Positions 53,703-61,548 of a stretch of DNA of 64,000 nt are shown here, one piece after another; within the stretch, counting starts at the first letter, position 1; each line of letters starts with the position of its first letter. The notes beneath the pieces are model-generated. The model searched no databases, was not told the DNA's origin, and was given only the letters and a program-made list of their open reading frames with translations. This stretch comes from Phycisphaerae bacterium. Its GTDB lineage: Bacteria > Chloroflexota > Anaerolineae > 4572-78 > J111. Position numbers and translations under genes: made by a program. The stretch lies in NCBI GenBank assembly GCA_028285035.1, contig JANQQF010000125.1, positions 18,990-82,989 of the forward strand, written 5' to 3'.

Positions 53703-55631
53703 TTAGGGAAGTATTTGAACAGGTCGTAGAATAAGTGCCCCCAAATTATCTTGCTCCCCTCGACCGGCATCAACCACGGGTAACCGATTTTTCGTATTTG
53801 CATTGTAAAATCCAAGACGAATTTGATATTCACCGGGGGCAGTAGAACCAGGAATAGACAAAACATAGGGATCTACAATAACATCACCAACACGCCAACC
53901 CAAGGTTGGGCTTGCCCCCCCTTGGGGAACTGTATCAATTTCTGAGACGACCCCACCCTGAAGTGTGGTGAGGTGAACAAATAAATTATAATTATCAGCA
54001 GGTTGTTCAATGGCCTGCCAAAATAAAGTCAGATTGATACTTTCACCGGCACGAAATTGAAGGCGTGGGATTTCATAGGCTTCTAGGACAATTTGTCCTC
54101 CCAAATTAGCCCGAATAGGCACACGAGAGCCATTACTGACAATGAGGGTGATGAGTGTCCGGTTGGCAACCAGAGAGCTTGGTGGCGGATCTTGACCAAT
54201 GACAGCCCCTGGCGTATCAGCACTCCACTCTTCATACTTTTGTACAACCAAATCAAGCCCAGCTAGTTCAGCCTCGGCTTGCTCATACCGTTGCCCGACT
54301 AAATCTGGCACCTCAATTAATGAAGGCCCCTGGCTCAAGACAACCGAAACAGGTTCACCAACGGGAACAGCTTCGCCTGGGGTCACCGATTGACGAATCA
54401 CCGTGAACGCAGGCCAGGTGGGATGAGCCTCCTCTCCCTCTATCAAAAATTCAAGGCCCAATTCATCTATGGTATTTCGAGCGGTTGTTTCCTCGATCCC
54501 GACAACATCAGGGACCCGGACTTCGCCAGGTTGTAATGCTGGCAACGAATTTAATTCCGCTGGGCTAAATGCCCGATAAACGGTGATGGCCAGTGGGATC
54601 AACCCAACAATTGCCAAAATTGCTAAAAGGCCTAAGACTAGCATCAACACATCTAGATTACCGTTATTTTTAGAGGATTGACCAGAAGGATAATTTTGGG
54701 CGGGAGGTGGAGGCGGGGGTGGGGGGCTAGTACTGTAACCCCCTTGTTGTATAGGTGAGCCAACGACGGAAGAAATTGGGGCTGGCTGCCCGGTGACAGC
54801 CAATCCTCCCTGACGATACATAATCAAGGCTTCACGTAAATGATCCGCTGTCAAGAAACGCTCATTTGGATTTTTGGCCATCGCCGCATCGACAATCCGG
54901 GCCAAAGGTTCAGGAATATTCGAATTAAGCTGATCGACGGGAATGTGCATCTCATAAAGCTGCTTGCGGGCAACATCTTGATCATCGACACCAACAAACG
55001 GTACCCGGCCAGTCAGCATCTCATACAAAATAATCCCGATCGCATAGACGTCGGTGGCTGGTAAAACTCGGTCACCAGACGCCTGTTCAGGAGCGAAGTA
55101 GGCCGGGGTCCCCCACACCACCTCACCATCATCCATAGCACTTTGCCCCAAAGCGCGAGCCAACCCAAAATCTGTAACCTTGGCCGCCCGATTTGAGGTA
55201 ATCAAAATATTTCCTGGCTTTAGATCACCGTGAACAATTCCAGATCGATGCGCAGCACCAACTGCCGAGCAAATTTGAATAGCGAAGTTTACCGCTTGGG
55301 TAACCGCAATCGGGCCTTGTTCGATCAAATTCCGCAAGTCTGAGCCAGCTACCCATTCCATCACAATGTAAGGGCGGCCTTTATCTTGACCAAAATCATA
55401 AACCGCTACAATGTAAGAGTCGTTAAGTCTCGCCGCATTTTGGGCTTCACGATGGAAATTGACCAGAAAGCCAGGATCACTCAAATATTCCGAGCGCAAT
55501 ACCTTAACCGCGACCATCCGCCCCAAGGCCATATCCTGAGCCTGATAGACTTCGGCCAAGCCTCCTTCACCAATCTTTTTGATTAGTTGATACCGATCAT
55601 TAAAAATTACAGGTAGTTGCATGGTGCCCAT
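53703..55631 (-). CDS. PASTA-domain Ser/Thr protein kinase (PknB-like), 642 aa
   Basis: The N-terminal kinase domain (about 14-275) has the glycine loop IGEGGLAEVYQA, Lys in VAVKVLRSE, VTDFGLARAL and the APE equivalent YFAPEQASG. Its catalytic loop is HGDLKPGN (His134-Gly135-Asp136), not HRD, so it is a non-RD kinase and may not need activation-loop phosphorylation in the usual way. A poly-Pro linker (about 305-320) and a transmembrane helix (about 332-355) lead outside to two PASTA repeats (VRVPDVVG... and IEVPDLVGQ...), followed by a beta-sandwich of about 130 residues. PASTA domains bind muropeptides or similar ligands. The ATG at 55631 is used; a second ATG lies three codons later. Confidence 0.92.
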   Translation of the reverse strand: MGTMQLPVIFNDRYQLIKKIGEGGLAEVYQAQDMALGRMVAVKVLRSEYLSDPGFLVNFHREAQNAARLNDSYIVAVYDFGQDKGRPYIVMEWVAGSDLRNLIEQGPIAVTQAVNFAIQICSAVGAAHRSGIVHGDLKPGNILITSNRAAKVTDFGLARALGQSAMDDGEVVWGTPAYFAPEQASGDRVLPATDVYAIGIILYEMLTGRVPFVGVDDQDVARKQLYEMHIPVDQLNSNIPEPLARIVDAAMAKNPNERFLTADHLREALIMYRQGGLAVTGQPAPISSVVGSPIQQGGYSTSPPPPPPPPAQNYPSGQSSKNNGNLDVLMLVLGLLAILAIVGLIPLAITVYRAFSPAELNSLPALQPGEVRVPDVVGIEETTARNTIDELGLEFLIEGEEAHPTWPAFTVIRQSVTPGEAVPVGEPVSVVLSQGPSLIEVPDLVGQRYEQAEAELAGLDLVVQKYEEWSADTPGAVIGQDPPPSSLVANRTLITLIVSNGSRVPIRANLGGQIVLEAYEIPRLQFRAGESINLTLFWQAIEQPADNYNLFVHLTTLQGGVVSEIDTVPQGGASPTLGWRVGDVIVDPYVLSIPGSTAPGEYQIRLGFYNANTKNRLPVVDAGRGEQDNLGALILRPVQILP

Positions 55632-55703
55632 ATTTTACCCGATATGTCGCGGGCGAACAAGCAACGGCAAGGTCGATATATAGTGGGTCTGAAAAAATTT
55701 ATT

Positions 55704-55732
55704 TTGACTTGGGTTATGGCACATGATAGAAT
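55704..55732 (+). promoter_or_regulatory. Sigma-70 promoter of the cysteine desulfurase gene
   Basis: TTGACT (55704-55709), a 17-base spacer and TAGAAT (55727-55732). The expected transcript start is near 55740, about 45 bases before the chosen ATG. Confidence 0.6.
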
Positions 55733-55784
55733 GAGCTTCCGCTAAGTAATTTGCGTTTAGGATGAAGTGCTACGGAACTCAATC

Positions 55785-56957
55785 ATGATATACTTAGACC
55801 ACGCCGCCACGACCGCAACTGATCCAAGGGTCGTGGAAGCAATGTTACCTTACTTTACAGAAGTATATGGTAACGCCTCTGGATTACATCAACAAGCCCG
55901 CCGCAGCGCCCAAGCTATTCGCGCCGCTCGCCAAAGTATTGCCAATCTACTTAATTGTAAAACCAAGGAAATTGTATTTACGGCCTCTGGCTCAGAGAGT
56001 GATAATTTAGCCATTCGAGGCGTGGCTTGGGCCAAGAAACAGGCTGGTCAGGGGAATCATCTCATCACCTCAGCCATTGAACACAGTGCTGTTCGCAAAA
56101 CCATTGATCAGCTATGTGATTATTTTGGATTTGAACAATCTATCGTTCCGGTCAATAAATTTGGACAAGTGCAAGTAGCCGATATTACAGCTGCGATTCG
56201 GCCTGAAACTATTCTCATCAGCGTGATGTATGCCAATAATGAGGTCGGTTCAATTCAGCCGATAGCAAAAATTGGCAAACTGGCTAGAGAGCACAACATC
56301 CCTTTTCATACTGATGCGGTTCAGGTCACAGGATACGCCCCCCTTGATGTCAACGCCCTAAATGTTGACTTGTTAACCTTATCGGGGCATAAGTTTTACG
56401 CGCCCAAGGGTATTGGAATGTTATATGTTCGTCAGGGCACGCCATTTCTTGCCCCATTAACTGGCGGCGATCACGAACACACTTATCGGCCTGGTACTGA
56501 AAATGTACCTTATATTGTGGGGCTGGCAAAAGCGCTTGAATTTGTAGAAAATGAGCGAGAGCAAGAGAGTGAACGGCAACGGTTGCTGCGGAATACATTG
56601 ATTGATGGCATCCTCAATACTATTCCTCACAGTCACTTAACGGGTCATCCCACTGAACGTCTGCCTGGCAGCGCCAGTTTTGTATTTGAGGGATGTGAGG
56701 CTGAAACGATATTGCTTCATTTGGATGCCGTAAACATTCAGGCTGCCAGTGGCAGTGCCTGTAATACAGGGCAACCTGAGCCAAGTGCGGTTCTATTGGC
56801 GATGGGCTACCCCTATGATCTTTCGTTGAGCGCCCTACGCCTCACCCTTGGTCGAAAAACGACCAAAACTGACATCGACACTGTGTTAACTGTCCTGCCA
56901 AAAATCGTCGAAACCATCCGACAAGCCGACCATCAACTTTATGAAACGGAAGTTTGA
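55785..56957 (+). CDS. Cysteine desulfurase, NifS/IscS-like, 390 aa
   Basis: This PLP enzyme removes sulfur from cysteine for Fe-S clusters or thiolated tRNA. It begins MIYLDHAATTATDPRVVEAM. It has SGSESDNLAIRG, the His-containing SAIEHSAV, Lys203 in LSGHKFYAPKG for the PLP Schiff base, and Cys326 in GSACNTGQPEPSAVL for the persulfide. The Cys loop and length fit the class I (IscS/NifS) group. ATG at 55785 gives the family's usual start; a GTG six codons upstream (55767) with AGGA nearby is possible. No IscU or MnmA gene is adjacent. The next gene overlaps by one base. Confidence 0.92.
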   Translation: MIYLDHAATTATDPRVVEAMLPYFTEVYGNASGLHQQARRSAQAIRAARQSIANLLNCKTKEIVFTASGSESDNLAIRGVAWAKKQAGQGNHLITSAIEHSAVRKTIDQLCDYFGFEQSIVPVNKFGQVQVADITAAIRPETILISVMYANNEVGSIQPIAKIGKLAREHNIPFHTDAVQVTGYAPLDVNALNVDLLTLSGHKFYAPKGIGMLYVRQGTPFLAPLTGGDHEHTYRPGTENVPYIVGLAKALEFVENEREQESERQRLLRNTLIDGILNTIPHSHLTGHPTERLPGSASFVFEGCEAETILLHLDAVNIQAASGSACNTGQPEPSAVLLAMGYPYDLSLSALRLTLGRKTTKTDIDTVLTVLPKIVETIRQADHQLYETEV

Positions 56958-57220
56958 TGCCACCACATATTCTGTTAGCCTTATTTCTTGGGACCATTTA
57001 TGGCACTGTATTTCACGTTTGGCGTGGGAAAACTCTACGTGATTTTCTCATCTATCTGTTATCAGGTATTATTGGTGTCTTGCTGGGGCAAGTACTTGGA
57101 GAGGGTTTATCACTAACAAACCTAACCATTGGTCAGTTCTATATTATCGAGGCTTCCGTTTTAAGTATTCTATGTCTTATTCTAATTCATTGGCTTAAAG
57201 GTGTACGACCGACAAGGTGA
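56957..57220 (+). CDS. Small membrane protein, 87 aa
   Basis: The protein has about three hydrophobic helices: IIYG-type N-terminal LLALFLGTIYGTVFHV, LIYLLSGIIGVLLGQVLG and the last helix ASVLSILCLILIHW. No family is recognised. Its ATG shares the A of the preceding TGA stop (TGATG), so it is translationally coupled to the cysteine desulfurase gene, which may reflect compact layout rather than shared function. Confidence 0.6.
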   Translation: MPPHILLALFLGTIYGTVFHVWRGKTLRDFLIYLLSGIIGVLLGQVLGEGLSLTNLTIGQFYIIEASVLSILCLILIHWLKGVRPTR

Positions 57221-57315
57221 CAAATCATTCTGATCTACAAAGCGGCATAAGTTTTTCATAAAAATTGGAGTGTGGTAAAATCCTGCCGCAGTATCTTTGA
57301 GCAAAAGACACTTTT

Positions 57316-57777
57316 ATGACATACGAGCACAATATGCAATTATCTGAAACAAATTCTCGGCCCGAATTATCATTTAAACCCGCCGATAGAAGACCACTAA
57401 CTATTGGTGGTATTGTGGTGGCAGTCGTATTATTAATATTGGCTGGGGTTGCAATATTTTTTCTTTTCACTAACCCTGTTGAAACAGCCATCATTCGCGA
57501 TATTTTTATCATCTTTTTGGGAATTGGATCATTCATTATTATTTTGTTGCTTATTGCCTTGGTCGTTATCGCTGGATATCTTGTACTCAAGATAAATGAT
57601 CTAATAAAATTACTAGATCGGGAGATTCGCCCGCTGTTAGGCAATCTTCAGGATACAGCCGTTAAAGTACAAGGAACAACAACATTCTTAAGTGAGAATG
57701 CGGTCAAACCAGTTATCAATACCGCAAGTACCTTTGCTGCGGCTCAAACTGTAATTCGAACCTTATTCCGACGTTAA
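57316..57777 (+). CDS. Membrane protein with two helices and a cytoplasmic or periplasmic helix, 153 aa
   Basis: A polar N-terminus of about 28 residues precedes two long hydrophobic helices (IGGIVVAVVLLILAGVAIFF and FIIILLLIALVVIAGYLVL). After them comes an amphipathic segment KINDLIKLLDREIRPLLGNL, then TAVKVQGTTTFLSENAVKPV. The second half resembles DUF948-like proteins, with a long helix and heptad pattern. The function is unknown. It sits upstream of a YtxH-type gene, a common pairing. No strong ribosome binding site precedes the ATG; a second ATG seven codons in is possible. Confidence 0.65.
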   Translation: MTYEHNMQLSETNSRPELSFKPADRRPLTIGGIVVAVVLLILAGVAIFFLFTNPVETAIIRDIFIIFLGIGSFIIILLLIALVVIAGYLVLKINDLIKLLDREIRPLLGNLQDTAVKVQGTTTFLSENAVKPVINTASTFAAAQTVIRTLFRR

Positions 57778-57855
57778 ATTACTGCTATTATCATATCAAA
57801 GATATATCATCTAATTATTAATTTGCTGGAACTGTAATTCAAAAGGAGTTAACTA

Positions 57856-58173
57856 ATGAACAATCGAAATAGTGGCGCCGAATTTTTTGCTGGGTTGATT
57901 ATTGGTAGTTTAGTTGGTGCTGCCTTAGCCATCCTACTGGCCCCACAATCTGGTGAGGAAACCCGTGCTCAAATTCGAGATCGTGGTCTTGAGTTCAAAG
58001 ATCGTGCAGAAGAAGGGGTACTTGAAGCGCGTCAACGCATGCAACATCAAGTGGCTGGCTTGCAAGATCAAGTCGCCGGTTTGCAACAACAGATTAGCGC
58101 CTTGCAAGATCGAGGTCGCCAGACTGCTACAGACGCAATTGAGCGCGGTCGGCAGGCTTTGAACCGAAGCTAA
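57856..58173 (+). CDS. YtxH-domain protein, 105 aa
   Basis: The N-terminal glycine-zipper membrane helix, AEFFAGLIIGSLVGAALAIL followed by LAPQSGEETRAQIRDRG, is the signature of YtxH/DUF883-like small stress-associated proteins. The rest is a coiled coil with a repeated Q-x-x-x-G-L-Q-D-Q-V-A heptad pattern. Similar proteins are induced by stationary phase or stress in Bacillus, but the role is unclear. AAAGGAG lies upstream of the ATG. A terminator follows at 58202-58233. Confidence 0.85.
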   Translation: MNNRNSGAEFFAGLIIGSLVGAALAILLAPQSGEETRAQIRDRGLEFKDRAEEGVLEARQRMQHQVAGLQDQVAGLQQQISALQDRGRQTATDAIERGRQALNRS

Positions 58174-58201
58174 TAAATAACTGCTAATAACAAACAGAAC
58201 A

Positions 58202-58233
58202 AAAAAAGACAAGCAGTGACGCTTGTCTTTTTT
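58202..58233. terminator. Intrinsic terminator after the YtxH gene
   Basis: Perfect 13-bp arms AAAAAAGACAAGC (58202-58214) and GCTTGTCTTTTTT (58221-58233) enclose a six-base loop. A- and T-runs on both sides allow bidirectional action. Confidence 0.88.
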
Positions 58234-58261
58234 GATTCCTTATATTATTTTAGGGCTAACG

Positions 58262-58330
58262 CAAAACGTTGATTGAGCCTGTCGCAAATAACGTTTTGTG
58301 GACCAAAATGTTTGGTTTCGACAAGCTCAA
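58262..58330. repeat. REP-like nested inverted repeat
   Basis: Two inverted repeats are interleaved: CAAAACGTT (58262-58270) with AACGTTTTG (58290-58298), and TTGAGCCTGTCG (58273-58284) with CGACAAGCTCAA (58319-58330, one mismatch). The core TTTCGACAAGCTCAA matches a very common REP-type intergenic sequence in bacteria, known from memory. It lies between two convergent genes. Confidence 0.6.
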
Positions 58331-58360
58331 CTGACAGTTTATCCCTATTCTACGTAAGTC

Positions 58361-59959
58361 CTATATTTGTTGAATGGCTTTTGGTAAAAAATAAACCAGG
58401 TCACCAGCAATAACAGATGTTGCCCCCAACTCCTCACCAGCAATTTCACCAGCCACCCCATGCACATAGCCTCCAGCGATTGCTGCCTCATAGGCAGATA
58501 AGCCTTGTGCGAGCAAGCCAACGATAATTCCAGCTAAAACATCGCCTGACCCAGCTTTGGCAAGGGCTGGATTAGCAAACGGAAGAATTGTAGTCCGACC
58601 CTCTGGGGCAGCAACAATGGTGTACGCCCCTTTTAGCAACACAACCTGTTGCCACTCATCAGCCATCTCCTGGGCAATTGATAACCGATTAGCTTGGACA
58701 TGTTGAATTGTACTGCCCATCAATCGGGCCATCTCACCGGGGTGTGGCGTTAGGATGCAGTTGGGGGGCAATAAAGTTGGCCAGTCGGATTGCTTCGCCA
58801 AAATGTTCAGGGCATCCGCATCAAGTACCAATGAAGGCAATTTAGATGATATGGCCAATAGATCGAGAAGCATTGCATCGATTTGTCCAACTTGGCTCAA
58901 CCCTGGCCCAATTAAAAGTGCATCAGTATCCGCAAATCTGGTTTGAAGCAGCGGAATGTCTTGTGGAGAAATTGCCCCATCAATCTCGGCTAAAGGGAGA
59001 TAGGTAGCTTCGGCAATATTCGTGGTTAAAATAGGATAAATTGAACGTGGTGGAGCAACTGTCACTAGCCCTGTGCCAATACGAAGGGCAGATTGTGTTG
59101 CTAACATCGCTGCCCCGGTGTAGAAGGCAGAGCCTGCAACCAACAAGGCTTTGCCAAATGTCCCTTTATGTGCGCCCAGCGGGCGAGCCGGGAGTAAGTC
59201 TCTTATCTTTTTTGCGGTTGCCAATTCCAAGGCTAAGTCAGCCGGGAAATGTTCAGGCAGTAGACCAATATCATCAATCACCAATTGGCCTACCGTTTCA
59301 GGCCCTGGCATGGTGACGTGCCCATATTTGGCGGCTCCAAATGTCACTGTGATGTCTGCGGGAAGCGTATAAGAATCAACCGCCCCTGTATCGCTATTCA
59401 GTCCCGAGGGCAAATCTACTGCCACGACAATTGGTTTTGATTGATCGAATTGGATGGGATGTGTTGGTAGAATTCGAGACTCTGGTCGAGTTGCTTTGCG
59501 CAAATCAATGGCCTGTTTAACAATCGAAAGTAAATCAGCCAACGTGCCCGCAATCGGTCGGGAAATGCCCGTTCCTAGCAACGAATCAACAATAATATCG
59601 GCCTGAGTGACCAGGTATTGCAACTGAACCAAGGTGGGATCATCTTGATAAAACAACGTCTCAACAGAAGTCGCTTTAAGCAAAAGCCAATTCTTGTCTG
59701 AGTCAATCGTTCGTTTCCAGACATAGACAGTCACATCCGCCCCATTTTGGGACAGATAGCGAGCGGTCACCAAACCATCGCCACCATTATTCCCTGGGCC
59801 AACCAAAACAAGAACGTGAGCTTCGGTTAGGTCATTATGAGCCAAAATTTCATCTGCAACCGCCCGACCAGCCCGCTCCATCATCTCTTCGTAGGCGTGC
59901 CCAGCGGCATCGGCTGTCGCTTCGGCAGCCTGCATCTGTTTAGCCGTTACGATAAACAT
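58361..59959 (-). CDS. nnr: Bifunctional NAD(P)HX epimerase/dehydratase, 532 aa
   Basis: This enzyme repairs hydrated NADH and NADPH. The N-terminal half (about 1-230) is the YjeF_N epimerase, with VLVGPGNNGGDGLVTARYL and VDLPSGLNSDTGAV. The C-terminal half (about 245-525) is the ribokinase-like ADP-dependent dehydratase, with GHKGTFGKALLVAGSAFYTG (here HKGTFGK), LLIGPGLSQ, ILTPHPGEMARLMG, LLKGAYTIVAAPEGRT and AKAGSGDVLAGIIVGLLAQG. The two domains are fused, as in E. coli YjeF. The start MFIVTAKQMQAAEATA is typical. It is the end of a minus-strand run starting with ndk. Confidence 0.95.
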   Translation of the reverse strand: MFIVTAKQMQAAEATADAAGHAYEEMMERAGRAVADEILAHNDLTEAHVLVLVGPGNNGGDGLVTARYLSQNGADVTVYVWKRTIDSDKNWLLLKATSVETLFYQDDPTLVQLQYLVTQADIIVDSLLGTGISRPIAGTLADLLSIVKQAIDLRKATRPESRILPTHPIQFDQSKPIVVAVDLPSGLNSDTGAVDSYTLPADITVTFGAAKYGHVTMPGPETVGQLVIDDIGLLPEHFPADLALELATAKKIRDLLPARPLGAHKGTFGKALLVAGSAFYTGAAMLATQSALRIGTGLVTVAPPRSIYPILTTNIAEATYLPLAEIDGAISPQDIPLLQTRFADTDALLIGPGLSQVGQIDAMLLDLLAISSKLPSLVLDADALNILAKQSDWPTLLPPNCILTPHPGEMARLMGSTIQHVQANRLSIAQEMADEWQQVVLLKGAYTIVAAPEGRTTILPFANPALAKAGSGDVLAGIIVGLLAQGLSAYEAAIAGGYVHGVAGEIAGEELGATSVIAGDLVYFLPKAIQQI

Positions 59960-59975
59960 ATGCCAACCTAAATCA

Positions 59976-60233
59976 TTAATTTCGTTGTCTTAATTGAGAA
60001 AGAATAAACCCGAGAAGACCGCCAAAAACAACCCCAAATAAAGCAAAGAGCAGGGCATTGCCTTGTTTCGTGGACGAAGGAGGGGATACTTCAGGCACAT
60101 TACTTGATGCTTCATCAGGTGCAGCCGCGTCCAAAGCTTGTTTTTCACGTCGTGCATTCAAATAGGTTACCACCCGAGCGGCAATCCATTTTTGAATATA
60201 TGGTGAGAGTAGTTTAAGAATTGTTCGATACAT
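59976..60233 (-). CDS. Small membrane-anchored protein, 85 aa
   Basis: The protein has an amphipathic N-terminus (MYRTILKLLSPYIQKWIAAR), a Pro/Ser-rich linker and one C-terminal membrane helix (LLFALFGVVFGGLLGFILSQ) with a basic end. The arrangement suggests a tail-anchored protein with its body in the cytoplasm. No family is recognised. It lies three bases after the stop of the 15-residue-repeat protein, also tail-anchored, so the two are probably cotranslated and may act together. Confidence 0.6.
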   Translation of the reverse strand: MYRTILKLLSPYIQKWIAARVVTYLNARREKQALDAAAPDEASSNVPEVSPPSSTKQGNALLFALFGVVFGGLLGFILSQLRQRN

Positions 60234-60236
60234 TGC

Positions 60237-60833
60237 TTATGAAAAACGTCGTCTGATTGAAAGAAACAATGAAAAAACAACAGCAAAAGCGACCCCAAAG
60301 GCGGCAGCAGCAACTGGCCCCAGAACGGTCTTTACATCGCCATTCACACGGCCAGCAACCATAAAAATGGTCCCATTGTTGTCGCCTGTATTGATGGTAC
60401 GTCCGACAACAACACCACTACCGCTTTGATCTAGCGTTACATCACCTTTTGTCAACACCACTCGAGCCATACTTTGATCGAGCGTCACATCACCACTGGC
60501 TAGAATAGCTCCCGCTGAGGCAGCAGTCAACTCAGCCTGATTAGTATCACCAAAGACGATACCCCCCTGAGTCATAGACAAAGTATCAGACTTAACTTGT
60601 AAGACTCCCCCCTGTCGTACCGCAACATCATTCGCCCTGACAACTTGGGCACCCCCCTGGCGAATTTGGACAGTATTTGCTTCAACATCACCAACCCCGG
60701 CTTGTGAGATGGTGACAGTATCGGCCTTTACATCACCAGCTCGGCCTTGGCTTACAGTCACCTTATTTGCCTGAATATTGTTGACACTTTGGCCTTTTAT
60801 TTCAATTTGACTGTTGTCTACCCCATCTGCCAT
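60237..60833 (-). CDS. 15-residue-repeat (beta-solenoid-like) tail-anchored protein, 198 aa
   Basis: About five tandem 15-residue repeats run from residue 20 to 95, with pattern (N/D)xVxVxQGxxGxVxA, for example KVTVSQGRAGDVKAD, TVTISQAGVGDVEAN and TVQIRQGGAQVVRAN. Two more, starting GDVTLDQS, follow. This periodicity suggests a right-handed parallel beta-helix, as in bactofilins or pentapeptide proteins, although it matches neither exactly. One C-terminal membrane helix (AAAAFGVAFAVVFSLFLSI) ends in RRRFS. ATG at 60833 is used: GGAGAG lies upstream and overlaps the alternative TTG at 60845. Downstream, three bases away, is the 85-aa protein gene. Function unknown. Confidence 0.7.
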   Translation of the reverse strand: MADGVDNSQIEIKGQSVNNIQANKVTVSQGRAGDVKADTVTISQAGVGDVEANTVQIRQGGAQVVRANDVAVRQGGVLQVKSDTLSMTQGGIVFGDTNQAELTAASAGAILASGDVTLDQSMARVVLTKGDVTLDQSGSGVVVGRTINTGDNNGTIFMVAGRVNGDVKTVLGPVAAAAFGVAFAVVFSLFLSIRRRFS

Positions 60834-60845
60834 AAATCTCTCCAA

Positions 60846-60916
60846 TATCTAATCCTATAATTTCAGAAGATTGGAAATAACTTACTACTCCAAAATTATC
60901 TCCAATCTCCCAATTA
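60846..60916. repeat. ATTGGAGAT-type degenerate repeat
   Basis: Several partial copies of CTCCAATATCTAAT and TCTCCAATCTCC, with one inverted GATTGGAAAT, lie between ndk and the repeat-protein gene. The unit matches the tract at 26177-26252. Confidence 0.5.
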
Positions 60917-60922
60917 TTTTAC

Positions 60923-61375
60923 TTACTTTTCTAAAATCCAATCGTCAACAGCACGTTCGTAGGTCAATAATTCTGCTTCATCAAACCAGAGGTCGATTTC
61001 AGCTGCGGCGTTCTCTGGGCTATCAGAACCGTGGACCAAGTTACGACCAACCATCATCCCAAAATCACCCCGAATGGAGCCAGGGGCTGCTTCAACAGGT
61101 TTAGTCGCACCAATTGTATTGCGAGCAGCTTGAATAGCGTCAGGCCCTTCCAACACGATAGCGACAACAGGAGAGGAAATGATATATTGGATCAAGGGAT
61201 CGAAGAAAGGTTTTCCTTCGTGAACTGCATAATGTTTTCGAGCTAATTCCTCAGAAACTTGAAGCATTTTCAAACCAACAAGTTTGAGTCCACGCTGCTC
61301 AAATCGAGCCACAATTGGGCCAACAAGCGCCCGTTCTACCCCATCGGGTTTGATAAGAATTAATGTGCGTTCCAC
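60923..61375 (-). CDS. ndk: Nucleoside diphosphate kinase, 150 aa
   Basis: Ndk equalises nucleoside triphosphate pools through a phosphohistidine. The protein begins MERTLILIKPDGVERALVGP; it has HYAVHEGKPFFDPLIQYI and the active site GRNLVHGSDSPENAAAEIDL with His115. The length is typical. It is preceded on the minus strand by the terminator of the acidic repeat gene and followed by the 15-residue-repeat gene. Confidence 0.97.
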   Translation of the reverse strand: MERTLILIKPDGVERALVGPIVARFEQRGLKLVGLKMLQVSEELARKHYAVHEGKPFFDPLIQYIISSPVVAIVLEGPDAIQAARNTIGATKPVEAAPGSIRGDFGMMVGRNLVHGSDSPENAAAEIDLWFDEAELLTYERAVDDWILEK

Positions 61376-61504
61376 AATGTTCTCCAGATATCATAATTTA
61401 TTTTAATAGGGAAGCTCCCCATTCATAACGGCGTAGATTGTACTGGAAGTGGTTTCTCTCGGCAAAGTTATCAACACCAGATAACCAACGTACACAAATA
61501 AAAA

Positions 61505-61528
61505 AGGCTGGGCAAAAATACCCAGCCT
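61505..61528 (-). terminator. Terminator of the acidic repeat protein gene
   Basis: On the minus strand AGGCTGGG and CCCAGCCT (61528-61521 and 61512-61505) form a perfect eight-bp GC-rich stem with an eight-base loop, followed by TTTTT. It begins 20 bases after the stop codon. Confidence 0.88.
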
Positions 61529-61548
61529 CAAGTTTAATTATGATCAAT

